Shown here one piece after another: positions 1 to 8,344 of a stretch of DNA of 64,000 nucleotides. The notes under the pieces are model-generated. The model was not told where the DNA came from and did no database searches. It was given only the letters and a program-made list of their open reading frames with translations. A program made the position numbers and the translations under genes. This stretch comes from JABAQJ01 sp046327745. Lineage in GTDB: Bacteria > Gemmatimonadota > Gemmatimonadetes > Gemmatimonadales > Gemmatimonadaceae. Within the stretch, counting starts at the first letter, position 1, and every line of letters starts with the position of its first letter. The stretch covers positions 1-64,000 of the forward strand of contig JAXLXV010000010.1 of NCBI GenBank assembly GCA_046327745.1. The letters run 5' to 3'.

Positions 1-393
1 CAGCTCTCGGATTTCTACGAGCCGCAGAAGTGGCCCGACTGGGCTGACCGGTATCGCCCGCAGGTGGAGTTCAGGGGCTTCGGTCGCGCCTTGCTGTCCA
101 CGCGCATCGAGTCCGCGCACGGGCCGCGCGATGGGGTATATGCTCAGGCGGGAAAGACGGGCGTCCCCACGCTGCTCATCTGGGGCAAGGAAGACCAGAC
201 CGTTCCGATCGCCAACGCCGCCGTGGTGCAGAAGGGAATTCCGCAGGTGCAGTTCCATCCGATCGAGAAGGCGGGCCACCTCCCGCAGATGGAACGCACG
301 GACGTGGTGAACCCGCTGCTGATCGCGTTCCTGCATGCCGCCGACTCATCGCACGCGCCAGCGGCAGACTCCACCAAGGCCAAGAAGAAGTAG
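1..393 (+). CDS. Alpha/beta hydrolase, C-terminal part (cut by window edge)
   Basis: The reading frame is open from base 1 to a TAG at 391-393, so the 5' part lies outside the window; the GTG at 64 is internal. The segment LIWGKEDQTVPI carries the Asp of the catalytic triad in its usual place after a beta strand, and KAGHLPQMER carries the catalytic His, as in the C-terminal third of alpha/beta hydrolase fold enzymes. The tail is Ala/Lys-rich (ending TKAKKK). The nucleophile Ser is not in view, so the substrate cannot be named. The next gene is convergent, 31 bases downstream. Confidence 0.8.
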   Translation, partial: QLSDFYEPQKWPDWADRYRPQVEFRGFGRALLSTRIESAHGPRDGVYAQAGKTGVPTLLIWGKEDQTVPIANAAVVQKGIPQVQFHPIEKAGHLPQMERTDVVNPLLIAFLHAADSSHAPAADSTKAKKK

Positions 394-424
394 TCGAGAC
401 GATGTAGGCGCGCGGATGGCGCGC

Positions 425-1903
425 CTACATCGCATCCAAGCCGCGCACCAGCCGAGCCACGAATGAAACGGCGGTGGCGAAGTCGACGGCGCGTACGCGC
501 TCGTTCACGCCGTGCACACGCTCACGGTCCCCTTCGCCTAACGGGATGGGCAGGAAGCGGTAGACGTGCGTGCTATGCGGGCCCCAGTACTTGGCGTCAG
601 TGCCCCCCATGACAAGGTAGGGAATGACGGGCACGCGACCGCCGGGCTCCATAGAGGCGATGGTGCGTGAGAGGCCCAGGTAACCCGGCGCCGTGATGTC
701 TGACACGGGCGAAGGATCCACCCCGGCGCTGTCGATCGGGGCCACGGTGATCTGCGAATCGGCGATCACCTGAGCGACGCGCGCCGTCACTGACGCCACC
801 GTCTCCCCAGACGCGATCCGGAAGTTCACGACGGCAGAGGCCTCGGGAGGAAGGACGTTGTCCTTGATCCCCGCCGACAGCATGGTGGGCGCGGTGGTGG
901 TGTGGAGAAGGGCGGCGCCTAACGGGTTCCCCTGCAGCCCGCGCTCCACGACGGGCGCGGTGATCCACAGGTTGGCCATGACCATCTTCGTACCGAAGGG
1001 CATATACGGCGCCATGGCTTCCACCATGCCACGCGTGGGAGCGTTCATGGAAGAAGGGAAGGGATTCGCCTCCAGCTTGGCGATCGCGCGGCTGAGCGCG
1101 CCGACCGAGGTGCGCGCCGTGGGCATGGACGAGTGCCCACCCTCCGCCTTCGCCGTTAGGCGGAGACTCAGGTACCCCTTCTCGGCGATCCCGACGATCG
1201 CCGTGCGACCGGTAATGCCGGGCAGGATGCCGGCGCCCATGAAGCCACCCTCGTCCAGCACCAACGCGGGCTTCACCCCACGCTTCACGAGTTCGTCGAC
1301 GATGGGTCGCGCCCCATAGCGACCGCCGACTTCCTCGTCGTGCCCGAAGGTGAGATAGACCGTGCGCTTTGGATGATACCCGGCGGCGAGCAATCCTTCG
1401 ACCGCCTCCAGCACCGCCAACACTGTCGACTTGTCGTCCAGCGTGCCACGGCCCCAGATGAATCCGTCAGCTACATCGCCGGAGAACGGGCCGTGCTGCC
1501 AATCCTTGAGATTCGGCTCTGGGACTGGCACCACATCCATGTGGCCCATCAACACCACCGGTTCCAGCGAGGGGTCGCTGCCCTTCCACGTGTACAACAG
1601 GCTCAACCCGTCGATGAACTCGCGGGTGAGCTGCTGGTGCACCAGCGGATACGTCTGTTCGAAGTAGGTGTGCAATCCGCGGAAGGCCGCCGTGTCGATC
1701 GGCCCACCTGACGTCATGGAGACGGTGGGGAACTTCACGGCTCCGGCGAGGTGCGCCGCGGCCAGGGCGGTATCGACTGCTGGTGGCGCGTCGTTGGCGC
1801 CGGCGGTCACCGCGGCAGGAGGCGACAACCGCACCGCTCGTACGCACATGACGCCGGCGACGGCCGCGATCACCAGAAGGAGCAACGCTCCGAATTTCTT
1901 CAT
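425..1903 (-). CDS. M20-family zinc carboxypeptidase, exported
   Basis: A 492-residue protein. The ATG at 1903 is chosen because it begins a clean signal or anchor peptide (MKKFGALLLLVIAAVAGVM); the frame is open further upstream but that stretch has no family character. M20 metal ligands are visible in order: His/Asp in MGHMDVVPV, Asp in GRGTLDDKST, the Glu pair in GHDEEVGG, Asp in VLDEGG and a late His in STHVYRF. The layout resembles the CPS1/PM20D1-like branch, which hydrolyses peptides or N-acyl amino acids outside the cytoplasm. The first 437 bases overlap, in another frame, the 3' extension of the rho reading frame. The M20 frame has clear family motifs there and the rho frame does not. 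Confidence 0.88.
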   Translation of the reverse strand: MKKFGALLLLVIAAVAGVMCVRAVRLSPPAAVTAGANDAPPAVDTALAAAHLAGAVKFPTVSMTSGGPIDTAAFRGLHTYFEQTYPLVHQQLTREFIDGLSLLYTWKGSDPSLEPVVLMGHMDVVPVPEPNLKDWQHGPFSGDVADGFIWGRGTLDDKSTVLAVLEAVEGLLAAGYHPKRTVYLTFGHDEEVGGRYGARPIVDELVKRGVKPALVLDEGGFMGAGILPGITGRTAIVGIAEKGYLSLRLTAKAEGGHSSMPTARTSVGALSRAIAKLEANPFPSSMNAPTRGMVEAMAPYMPFGTKMVMANLWITAPVVERGLQGNPLGAALLHTTTAPTMLSAGIKDNVLPPEASAVVNFRIASGETVASVTARVAQVIADSQITVAPIDSAGVDPSPVSDITAPGYLGLSRTIASMEPGGRVPVIPYLVMGGTDAKYWGPHSTHVYRFLPIPLGEGDRERVHGVNERVRAVDFATAVSFVARLVRGLDAM

Positions 1904-3680
1904 AACCAGATCCGCTGGAATGTCTGGCCAGAATGTGCGCGACCGACGGAAGCGGCGCCAGCAGTCTTCCCATCGACAGTCGATGGGGATTGACAGGCGA
2001 GGGAAGCAGACCAATGTTCCCATCGTCTGCGCTCGCGACAACAACGCCGCTCGATTGGCTACAAAAAGCGGCGCGAAGCGCCGTGGACACTTCGCGTTGG
2101 CGGTTGATGCTTTGCTGCAACCCGGCCAGCAACGCGTCGTTGGGCGTGTTGGCGATGCGCTTGATCATCCACTCCATCGCCGCTTGCGGCGGCATCACTG
2201 GAGTCCGCGGCGCGGTGTAAATCGCGTCGATCTGGTCCGGCTTGTACAGCTTCTCTTCGCGCCGCGTACAGACCGCGATGTCGAATGCCGGGAAGATGCG
2301 CTTTTCCTCGAGGAACGATCGAGCTTGATCTCGCAGTTGCCGTTCCTTGTAGACTCCTCGAGAAGATGCGTCGTCCATGCGCGAGCCGGTTTCGACCAGC
2401 GCCGTGGAGATGATCGGTGTCCCACCGCCGTCCTTCTCGGCTACCGACCGCGCCGAACCAAAGAATGCCTTCGGCTTGGCCATGGCGGTCGTATCCAGAC
2501 CGCCAGACATCGTGCGCCCAGAACCACGCTCGGCGGTGTTGTGCGCCCGCGCCATGCGCGTGAGCGAGTCCAACACGATGACCACGTCGCGGCCCATTTC
2601 CACCAGGCGGCGCGCGTGCTCCAGCACCATCTCACACACTTCAACGTGCCGGTGCGCGGGCTGGTCGAACGATGAGGCAATGACTTCGCCAACGCCCCAC
2701 GAGATCGCTTCACTCACTTCCTCGGGGCGCTCGTCCACCAGGAGGATCAGCAACACCGCATTCGGGTGGTTGAGCGCAATGCCTTCGGTGAGCGCATGCA
2801 GGAGCATCGTCTTGCCGGCGCGCGCCGGGGCGACAATCAAGGCACGCTGCCCATAGCCAATGGGCGCCATCAGGTCGATGCATCGCCGAGTGAGTTCAGG
2901 TCCTCCGCGAGCGGGACGACCCGTCTCCATGGTCAGGCGACGTTCGGGATAGGTGGCTGTGAGCGACTGGAAGTCGGGGCGTCGCACCAACGTGGCGGGA
3001 TCCGCGCCGTTGATGCTGGTGACGTCGCATACCACAACACGGTTGCGCTGGTCGTGTCCGGTTGAGGCCGTGAGCAGGTCGCCACGACGCAGCGAAAATT
3101 GGCGGACCACATTCGGCGGAACCCACGCGTCGCCGTTCTCAGCCAGGTAGCTGTTGTTTGCTCGGCGAATGAAGCCGCCGTCGCGTGAGGCATCGAACCA
3201 GCCGACGGTTTCTGAGTCGGCAACGACCGGAGCGGACGGAGCCTGCGGTTCGTGTCCGCGACGCCCGCGTCGGTTGCGACGATGGCGTCGGCCATTGCGA
3301 CCGCCGTGGAAGTCGTCGCGCTGGCGCTGTCGGTCGTCGAAACGATTCTGGCCACCGCCGCCATTGGGCGCGCCGCGGTCGCGGGGCGCTTCCACCGCGC
3401 CATTCCCGGCATCACCACCGGCGGCGTCGTTGGATGCGGGGGCTGAGGGTGCTTCTTGTTCGCCACCGCTGTCGCGGGCGGTTACGGGCCCTTCGTCGTT
3501 CCCTCCATCGAAATCGCTATCGCGATCTGGAGGGGCGCTGCTCGATTCAGCAGCGGTCGTAGCGTCAGCTCCGTCATCGGGAGCGTCGCGGTACGGATTC
3601 GGCTCGCCCGTGTTTTCCGCAGGACGGTCTTTGCGGGTTGGGCGACGGCCACGACGGTACGGGCGTCGACGTTCGGTCAT
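1467..3680 (-). CDS. rho: Transcription termination factor Rho (frame disturbed)
   Basis: Rho is the hexameric RNA/DNA helicase that ends transcription. The first 150 or so residues are a long Arg/Gly/Asp-rich disordered extension like those of actinobacterial Rho. The RNA-binding domain follows, then the ATPase with Walker A (IVAPARAGKTMLL), the DERPEEV motif, Walker B (VVIVLDSLTRMAR) and SGGLDTTAMAKPK. At about 2310-2372 the conserved EEFKGTGNMEL region is absent from this frame, but a matching string (LLEESTRNGNCEIKLDRS) is in the adjacent frame, so two compensating indels are likely. The family C-terminus should fall near base 2095. The open frame runs on to 1467 with Arg-rich, unrecognisable sequence across the M20 gene. 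Residues before about 430 are secure; the real 3' end is probably near 2059. Confidence 0.85.
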   Translation of the reverse strand: MTERRRPYRRGRRPTRKDRPAENTGEPNPYRDAPDDGADATTAAESSSAPPDRDSDFDGGNDEGPVTARDSGGEQEAPSAPASNDAAGGDAGNGAVEAPRDRGAPNGGGGQNRFDDRQRQRDDFHGGRNGRRHRRNRRGRRGHEPQAPSAPVVADSETVGWFDASRDGGFIRRANNSYLAENGDAWVPPNVVRQFSLRRGDLLTASTGHDQRNRVVVCDVTSINGADPATLVRRPDFQSLTATYPERRLTMETGRPARGGPELTRRCIDLMAPIGYGQRALIVAPARAGKTMLLHALTEGIALNHPNAVLLILLVDERPEEVSEAISWGVGEVIASSFDQPAHRHVEVCEMVLEHARRLVEMGRDVVIVLDSLTRMARAHNTAERGSGRTMSGGLDTTAMAKPKAFFGSARSVAEKDGGGTPIISTALVETGSRMDDASSRGVYKERQLRDQARSFLEEKRIFPAFDIAVCTRREEKLYKPDQIDAIYTAPRTPVMPPQAAMEWMIKRIANTPNDALLAGLQQSINRQREVSTALRAAFCSQSSGVVVASADDGNIGLLPSPVNPHRLSMGRLLAPLPSVAHILARHSSGSGYEEIRSVAPSGDRGRRRRHVRTSGAVVASCRGDRRRQRRATSSRYRPGRGAPRRSREVPHRLHDVRWADRHGGLPRIAHLLRTDVSAGAPAAHPRVHRRVEPVVHVEGQRPLAGTGGVDGPHGCGASPRAESQGLAARPVLRRCS
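2059..2083 (-). terminator. Hairpin plus T-run at the expected end of rho
   Basis: On the minus strand a 6-bp GC stem with a 3-base loop (2083-2069, CGGCGC/GCGCCG) is followed by five T residues (2067-2063) and a TAG at 2061-2059 in a frame one step away from the annotated rho frame. It sits directly after the point where Rho family similarity ends. It looks like an intrinsic terminator for rho that the in-frame extension reads through. The call is by eye; folding energy was not computed. Confidence 0.5.
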
Positions 3681-3715
3681 GCAGCAGATTCTTTGTTGGG
3701 GAATAGAAACCAGCG

Positions 3716-3733
3716 CGCGAGCGATCGCTCGCG
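3716..3733. repeat. 18-bp perfect palindrome in the rho leader
   Basis: CGCGAGCGATCGCTCGCG is its own reverse complement and lies 36 bases upstream of the rho start codon on the minus strand. It could be a protein-binding site or an attenuating hairpin in the rho leader; rho is autoregulated in several bacteria, but nothing here proves a role. Confidence 0.5.
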
Positions 3734-3854
3734 AACCAGCGGGAAATCAAAAAACGTTAGGCAGATTCGTGCTAACTGGAGCCCATGTTCGGGCGCATTC
3801 GTGCGCCAAGGGCGCCGCAATGCAATCCAGGATTTGCGAACTTGAGAAGGGACC

Positions 3855-3876
3855 TGTCGTGTTCTACGACACGACA
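3855..3876. repeat. 7-bp inverted repeat with 8-base loop
   Basis: Arms TGTCGTG (3855-3861) and CACGACA (3870-3876) are perfectly complementary. The element lies in the region upstream of rho, with no poly-T tail on either strand, so it is more likely an operator or RNA structure than an intrinsic terminator. Confidence 0.4.
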
Positions 3877-4202
3877 CCCACTGTCACCGCATCACACGGA
3901 CAACTCACGTTTCGGCGATGACGACCTGCAACACCACGTTTGCGACCGTCCGTCCCGGACATACGCGCCGGAACACAGGCCGGCGTTTCTTTGCTCGAGC
4001 GAGGGATCGTCGCTGACCGGGGCGACACACATCGTCGCCTGCGGGTAGTACGAGTATCGCATGACGCCCCGATTCGCGCAAGCTATCGACGGCTACCCTT
4101 CGCCTACTCCTGAGGGGGTAACAGTCCTTCGGGGGCGATGCACCAATCTATAGACCGGTTAAAGACGACCAACGCAACAAACCGCGTTGACGCCCAGTTG
4201 TC

Positions 4203-4862
4203 CTACCGCGTGCCGATCCCCTCGAGCGAACGCGTGACCTCGATCAGCCGACGGCTCAGTTCGATGATGCGCTCCACCGCCTGCTGATGTTCCTGCGTCA
4301 GGTTCTCCAGCTGAAGCAGCTGAGCCTCGGCAAGGAGGGCGGCCAGCGGGTTGTTCAGCGAATGCTGCATCTTCATGGCGATTTCGCCCGCGGCCAGCAG
4401 ACGTTGCGTCTGACGGAGCAGCTTCAGCGTTTGCGCGACGCTCGGCGACGTAAGAGAGGCAGCGTCCAGTCGGGTTGCGGCGCGGATGGCCTGCGGGAGC
4501 TGGGCGGTCACGGCGGACGCCTCGATCAGGTGGGTGATTCCCAATCTGGCGCGTTCCACGTCGCCACAGCCATCCACGAGACCATCCGCGGCAACGCAGA
4601 TCGCCGGCGCCTTGAACCCACGGGCGCGTAGGCTGCGCAGCGTCTGTAGCACGGCCGCCGGGTGGCTCAGCGTGTCGAGCAGCGCGCAATCCGTATCGGG
4701 CACCGTGCGCACGCTGGAAGGGTCGATTGCCGAAACCGCGGCGCGAGGCAACACCGACGCGACCAGTTGTGTCATGGCCGCCGCCGCCAGTTCATCCGCG
4801 GCAATGCACGTCACCCGTAGCGGGGCCGCGATGCCATCATCGGCCGCGGTGGACTGGGTCAT
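4203..4862 (-). CDS. Receiver-like domain fused to an orphan HisKA-type phosphoacceptor helix
   Basis: 219 residues. The N-terminal half (about 15-130) has the alternating pattern of a CheY-like receiver, with CALLDTL where the phospho-Asp strand would be, but it is degenerate. The C-terminal half is helical and contains MQHSLNNPLAALLAEAQ, a close match to the H-box of histidine kinase dimerisation domains (H-x-x-N-N-P-L). No HATPase domain follows and the protein ends about 45 residues later. It could be a phosphotransfer or dimerisation partner for kinases elsewhere. A good ribosome binding site (GGGAGGGG) precedes the ATG. It is divergent from the TPR gene, with 33 bases between starts. 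Confidence 0.6.
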   Translation of the reverse strand: MTQSTAADDGIAAPLRVTCIAADELAAAAMTQLVASVLPRAAVSAIDPSSVRTVPDTDCALLDTLSHPAAVLQTLRSLRARGFKAPAICVAADGLVDGCGDVERARLGITHLIEASAVTAQLPQAIRAATRLDAASLTSPSVAQTLKLLRQTQRLLAAGEIAMKMQHSLNNPLAALLAEAQLLQLENLTQEHQQAVERIIELSRRLIEVTRSLEGIGTR

Positions 4863-4895
4863 GCGCCCCTCCCGTCGTCTCGGTAATTTGCCAGC

Positions 4896-5495
4896 ATGCC
4901 CTCACCAGAGTCTACCAGCGTCTTCGCGGAATCACTGGCTGCCGTCGTGCAAAAGTATCGGCACGCAGGAGACCCTGTCGAGTTGGCCCATCGGCTCTCG
5001 CATTTGGCCGGTGCCGCGACGCCGGACGCTGTGGTTGCGGCCGCTGAGCCGTACCGCGATGACCCGGACGTGATGGCCCCGCTGTACGAGCGCGTGGTGG
5101 CAGAGCAACCAACGAACGCTCGTGCGCTAGTCATTCTGGCGAACGCCTTCTGGCTGCAGGGGCGCGGGCCGGAGGTCGTCGGGCAGTTGGCCTCGCGAGC
5201 GATCGAGTCCGACCCAGCCAACCGCGCGGCGTGGCACCTGTGGGCGCTCTCAGAGTCTGACCCGCGAGAGCGTGTGCTGCGTTGGCAACAGGTGAGCGAA
5301 CGCTTTCCCGACGACCTGTTAGCCGTGGCCAATGTGGCCGACAACGCCTCGGCCGTTGCCGGCGCCGAGTCGGACTACGATATGTTGGATCTGGCGGTGC
5401 AGTCGTACGAACGCCTGCTGGAACGATCCGAAGCCAAGGAACAACGCGAGGCCGTGGAAACGGCGCTGCGCGCACTCAAAGGATGGCGCTTCTGA
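4896..5495 (+). CDS. TPR-like helical repeat protein
   Basis: 199 residues, without signal peptide. The sequence is Ala/Leu-rich helical pairs with TPR signatures, for example YERVVAEQPTNARALVILANAFW (about 63-85) and a second set around ALDLAVQSYERLLERS-like residues near the end. Such proteins act as scaffolds. The stop overlaps the start of the following AhpD-like gene (ATGGCGCTTCTGA), so the two are probably translated together. The specific partner is unknown. Confidence 0.65.
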   Translation: MPSPESTSVFAESLAAVVQKYRHAGDPVELAHRLSHLAGAATPDAVVAAAEPYRDDPDVMAPLYERVVAEQPTNARALVILANAFWLQGRGPEVVGQLASRAIESDPANRAAWHLWALSESDPRERVLRWQQVSERFPDDLLAVANVADNASAVAGAESDYDMLDLAVQSYERLLERSEAKEQREAVETALRALKGWRF

Positions 5496-5884
5496 CACAC
5501 GATCACGACGCTCCGCCAGGTTCACTCGCCGAATTCCGTCAGTTCCGCGAGCAGATGAACGCCACGATTCTCGCCGAGAACAACCTGGTCGTGAATCGGT
5601 TCTTTGCCCTCGACGGTCGCGCGTACGAAGGCGGGGCGCTGGACGTGAAGACCAAGGAGCTACTTGGCCTGGTCGCGTCACTGGTACTGCGCTGCGATGA
5701 CTGCGTGACCTACCATGTGGTCCGTTGCGCCGAGGAGAAGGTCACACGCGCCGAGTTATTCGAAACGCTGTCGATCGGGTTGATTGTTGGCGGGTCGATC
5801 ACGATCCCGCATCTGCGTCGGGCCGTGGCGCGTTGGGATGAGCTGGCGGGAGCCGAGCCTGCCCCGGAGAGCCCGAAAGGGTGA
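5483..5884 (+). CDS. Carboxymuconolactone decarboxylase/AhpD-like protein
   Basis: 133 residues from the ATG at 5483; longer starts upstream fall inside the TPR gene in another frame. The CMD core is clear: TKELLGLVASLVLRCDDCVTYH, with the redox CxxC and the following His that form the AhpD-type peroxidase relay, then LIVGGSITIPHLRRAV. Family members reduce peroxides or act as related small all-helical enzymes. The start overlaps the TPR gene stop by 13 bases, which implies coupled translation. The exact substrate is not predictable. Confidence 0.85.
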   Translation: MALLTHDHDAPPGSLAEFRQFREQMNATILAENNLVVNRFFALDGRAYEGGALDVKTKELLGLVASLVLRCDDCVTYHVVRCAEEKVTRAELFETLSIGLIVGGSITIPHLRRAVARWDELAGAEPAPESPKG

Positions 5885-6030
5885 GCGTAGGGACGGGCGT
5901 CTGGTTGGAGAGGCCGGGCAGTGTAGAACAAGCGAGCGCACGGGCCTTGGACTTCCTCCGCCCATTGTCCCCCGCGGTGGGTCGACCCCGCAGCCAAGCT
6001 CCTAATAGAGGGTAGTGGAGGCCACAAAAA

Positions 6031-6052
6031 GCCCGGTCGAAACCCTCCGGGC
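6031..6052. repeat. GC hairpin upstream of the PBP gene
   Basis: Arms GCCCGG (6031-6036) and CCGGGC (6047-6052) are preceded on the plus strand by five A (6026-6030). Read on the minus strand it is a hairpin followed by T5, like an intrinsic terminator, although no minus-strand gene is seen upstream of it. On the plus strand it lies 40 bases ahead of the PBP start. Confidence 0.35.
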
Positions 6053-6091
6053 CCCAGACCGTATCTAATTGCACGACCCCTCCACACGGAC

Positions 6092-8269
6092 ATGCCGAAC
6101 CGATTCTCCGGTCGTTGGCGCCGTTTTCGCGCCGGCCTGCGCGCCCTTCCAGACGAAACCGCGCGCCAATGGATGCGGCGCCACCGTCTGTTGTCGGCCT
6201 TTGCCATGCTCGCGGTGCTTTCGCTTACCGCCTTCGACGGGTGGGTGGCGACGTGTGGCTTCGAGGGCTGCCCGACGGACGCCGAGATCAAGGCATATCA
6301 GCCGAGCGAAGGGGAACGCGTTTACGATCGTGGCGGAAAGCTCATTGGCCGCCTGACGAGTATTCGGCGCAGCAACGTGACGCTGGCCAAGGTGCCAACG
6401 CATGTGCGCCAGGCCTTCGTGGCCACGGAAGACCGCCGCTTTTATGCCCATCATGGTGTGGACTGGCGTGGCGCCGGCCGAGCCGTGGTCCGCAACGTGA
6501 CGGCGATGGGCGTGCGCGAAGGCTTCAGCACCATCACCATGCAGCTGGCCCGCAACTCGTTCCTGGCCCATCGCGTGCGCGGGGATCGTTCCTTCGCCCG
6601 CAAGATCCTGGAATTGCGTCTGGCCCGCTTGTTGGAGCTGAACCTGACCAAGGACGAAATTCTCGAGCGCTATCTCAACGCGATCTACCTGGGGAATGGC
6701 GTGTACGGGGTGGACGGGGCCAGCCGCGACCTCTTTGGCAAGCATGTATCGCAGCTGACGGTAGCCGAAGGGGCGATGTTGGCGGCGTTGCCGAAAGGCC
6801 CGTCGGCGTACACCCCCAAGAGCAATCCTGACCGCGGCCGCGAACGCCGCGACCTGGTCCTTGCCCTCATGCGGCGCGAAGGGTACCTGGACAACGACGC
6901 GCTGGAAGAAGCACGCGATGAACCGCTGGAGATCGCCTCCGACGACTGGTATCCCCCAGCGACGAACGAGTCGTTCGCGCTGGACGCGGTCCGCGCCCAG
7001 GTCGACACCATCCTGCGCTCACTCGGCCTGGATGGTACCGACGTCCGGGTCCATACAACGTTGGATCTGACGGCGCAGCGCGCCGCCGAACGAGCGGTGC
7101 GCAGTCGTGCGTCGGCCATCGAACAAGAAGTGGCGGGCGACTACTGGGAGAGTGGCGACGGGCAGGACGGCGGCCACGCCGGACAGCTGGAGGGGGCGAT
7201 GGTCGCCGTGGATCCCAGGACCGGAGACATTCGCGCCTTGGTTGGAGGCCGCACCTATCGTCGCGGGGCCTTCAACCGTGCCATCATGGCGCGACGACAG
7301 CCGGGCTCCGCCTTCAAGCCGTTCGTGTATGCCGCTGCGCTCGCGGTGGGGATGACCCCCGCCTCCATGGTAGACGATGAGCCGGTGGAGGTCCGCACCG
7401 GACGTCAGGTCTGGGCACCGGCCAATTACGGCGACGAGTATCAAGGGCGCGTCACGCTGCGAAAGGCGCTTATGCACTCCTCCAACGCAGCCACGGTGCG
7501 TGTGAGCCGGAGTGTGGGTGAGCGGCGCGTGATCGACGTGGCACATCGCTCTGGCATTCATTCGCCAATCTCGGCCGTGCCGGCGGTGGCGTTAGGTGCC
7601 CTGGAAGTCACGCCTTTGGAGCTGGTGACCGCGTACGCCCCCTTTGCCAACGGCGGCTTCCGCGTCACGCCGCGTCTGGTCCGACGCATTGAAGGGGTAG
7701 ACGGCCGCGTGATCTGGACCAGTCATGTGGAGCGCGACAGCGTCATGGACGCGCGCGACGCCTATCAACTCACCTCCATGCTGCGCTCCGTCGTGGACCA
7801 TGGAACGGGCAAAGCCGTGCGCGGGTACGGGATCACCGGCCCGGTGGCCGGCAAGACGGGCACGACCAACGATGGTCAGGACGTCTGGTTCGTTGGCTAC
7901 ACGCCGACGTTGGTGGCCGGCTTCTGGTTCGGGTATGACACCCCGCGGTCGTTAGGCTCGGAGGCGTCGGGGGGGCGTTTGGCGGCGCCGGCATGGGCCG
8001 AGTTTGTGCGGGATGGGTGGCGCGAGCGGGCCAGCGAGCGCGCGTGGGCGGCGCCGTCGGGGATGGTGATGGCCGAGATTGATTCCGAGACGGGTGAACT
8101 GGCCGGTGAGTGGTGCCCGAATCGACAGCGGGAGTGGTTCAAGCCAGGGACGGAGCCGACACAGCCGTGCCGCGAGCACGCGGACGGGGCAGATCGCGAG
8201 TGGCGTCTTGACGAGCATGAGCTGGATACTCGCGTACGCACATTGTTGAAGCGCTTGCTGCGGTGGTAG
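6092..8269 (+). CDS. Class A penicillin-binding protein (PBP1A-type)
   Basis: 725 residues. A basic cytoplasmic stretch is followed by one membrane anchor (LSAFAMLAVLSLTAF, about 33-47). The GT51 glycosyltransferase domain has the catalytic Glu in FVATEDRRFYAHHGVDW and the GFSTITMQLARN motif. The transpeptidase domain has the SxxK nucleophile in QPGSAFKPFVY, the SxN motif in MHSSNAATV and KTGTTNDG. All three penicillin-binding motifs are intact, so the enzyme should polymerise and cross-link peptidoglycan on the outer face of the inner membrane. An OmpA-like or FN3 tail is absent. Start ATG at 6092; no strong ribosome binding site is seen. Confidence 0.95.
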   Translation: MPNRFSGRWRRFRAGLRALPDETARQWMRRHRLLSAFAMLAVLSLTAFDGWVATCGFEGCPTDAEIKAYQPSEGERVYDRGGKLIGRLTSIRRSNVTLAKVPTHVRQAFVATEDRRFYAHHGVDWRGAGRAVVRNVTAMGVREGFSTITMQLARNSFLAHRVRGDRSFARKILELRLARLLELNLTKDEILERYLNAIYLGNGVYGVDGASRDLFGKHVSQLTVAEGAMLAALPKGPSAYTPKSNPDRGRERRDLVLALMRREGYLDNDALEEARDEPLEIASDDWYPPATNESFALDAVRAQVDTILRSLGLDGTDVRVHTTLDLTAQRAAERAVRSRASAIEQEVAGDYWESGDGQDGGHAGQLEGAMVAVDPRTGDIRALVGGRTYRRGAFNRAIMARRQPGSAFKPFVYAAALAVGMTPASMVDDEPVEVRTGRQVWAPANYGDEYQGRVTLRKALMHSSNAATVRVSRSVGERRVIDVAHRSGIHSPISAVPAVALGALEVTPLELVTAYAPFANGGFRVTPRLVRRIEGVDGRVIWTSHVERDSVMDARDAYQLTSMLRSVVDHGTGKAVRGYGITGPVAGKTGTTNDGQDVWFVGYTPTLVAGFWFGYDTPRSLGSEASGGRLAAPAWAEFVRDGWRERASERAWAAPSGMVMAEIDSETGELAGEWCPNRQREWFKPGTEPTQPCREHADGADREWRLDEHELDTRVRTLLKRLLRW

Positions 8270-8344
8270 CGTTAGGTTGTGGGTGGTGCGGACTGTTGGT
8301 CGCAGGTGCTGGGACGGGCGTAGCAAGGCAGGGCCCGCGTAGAG

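Larger units (their letters stand above)
3681..4202. other. Intergenic region upstream of rho
   Basis: About 520 bases without a convincing gene, between the rho start and the 3' end of the next minus-strand gene. It would hold the rho leader and promoter on the minus strand. Two strong inverted repeats (listed separately) and one copy of the CGTTAGGC octamer (from 3755) are the only structures I see. No tRNA or recognisable riboswitch was found. Confidence 0.5.

Noticed and set aside
3154..3921. 255-codon plus-strand open frame opposite rho
   Set aside because: It is the antisense of the low-complexity Rho N-terminus, with Arg/Ser/Pro-rich shadow composition.
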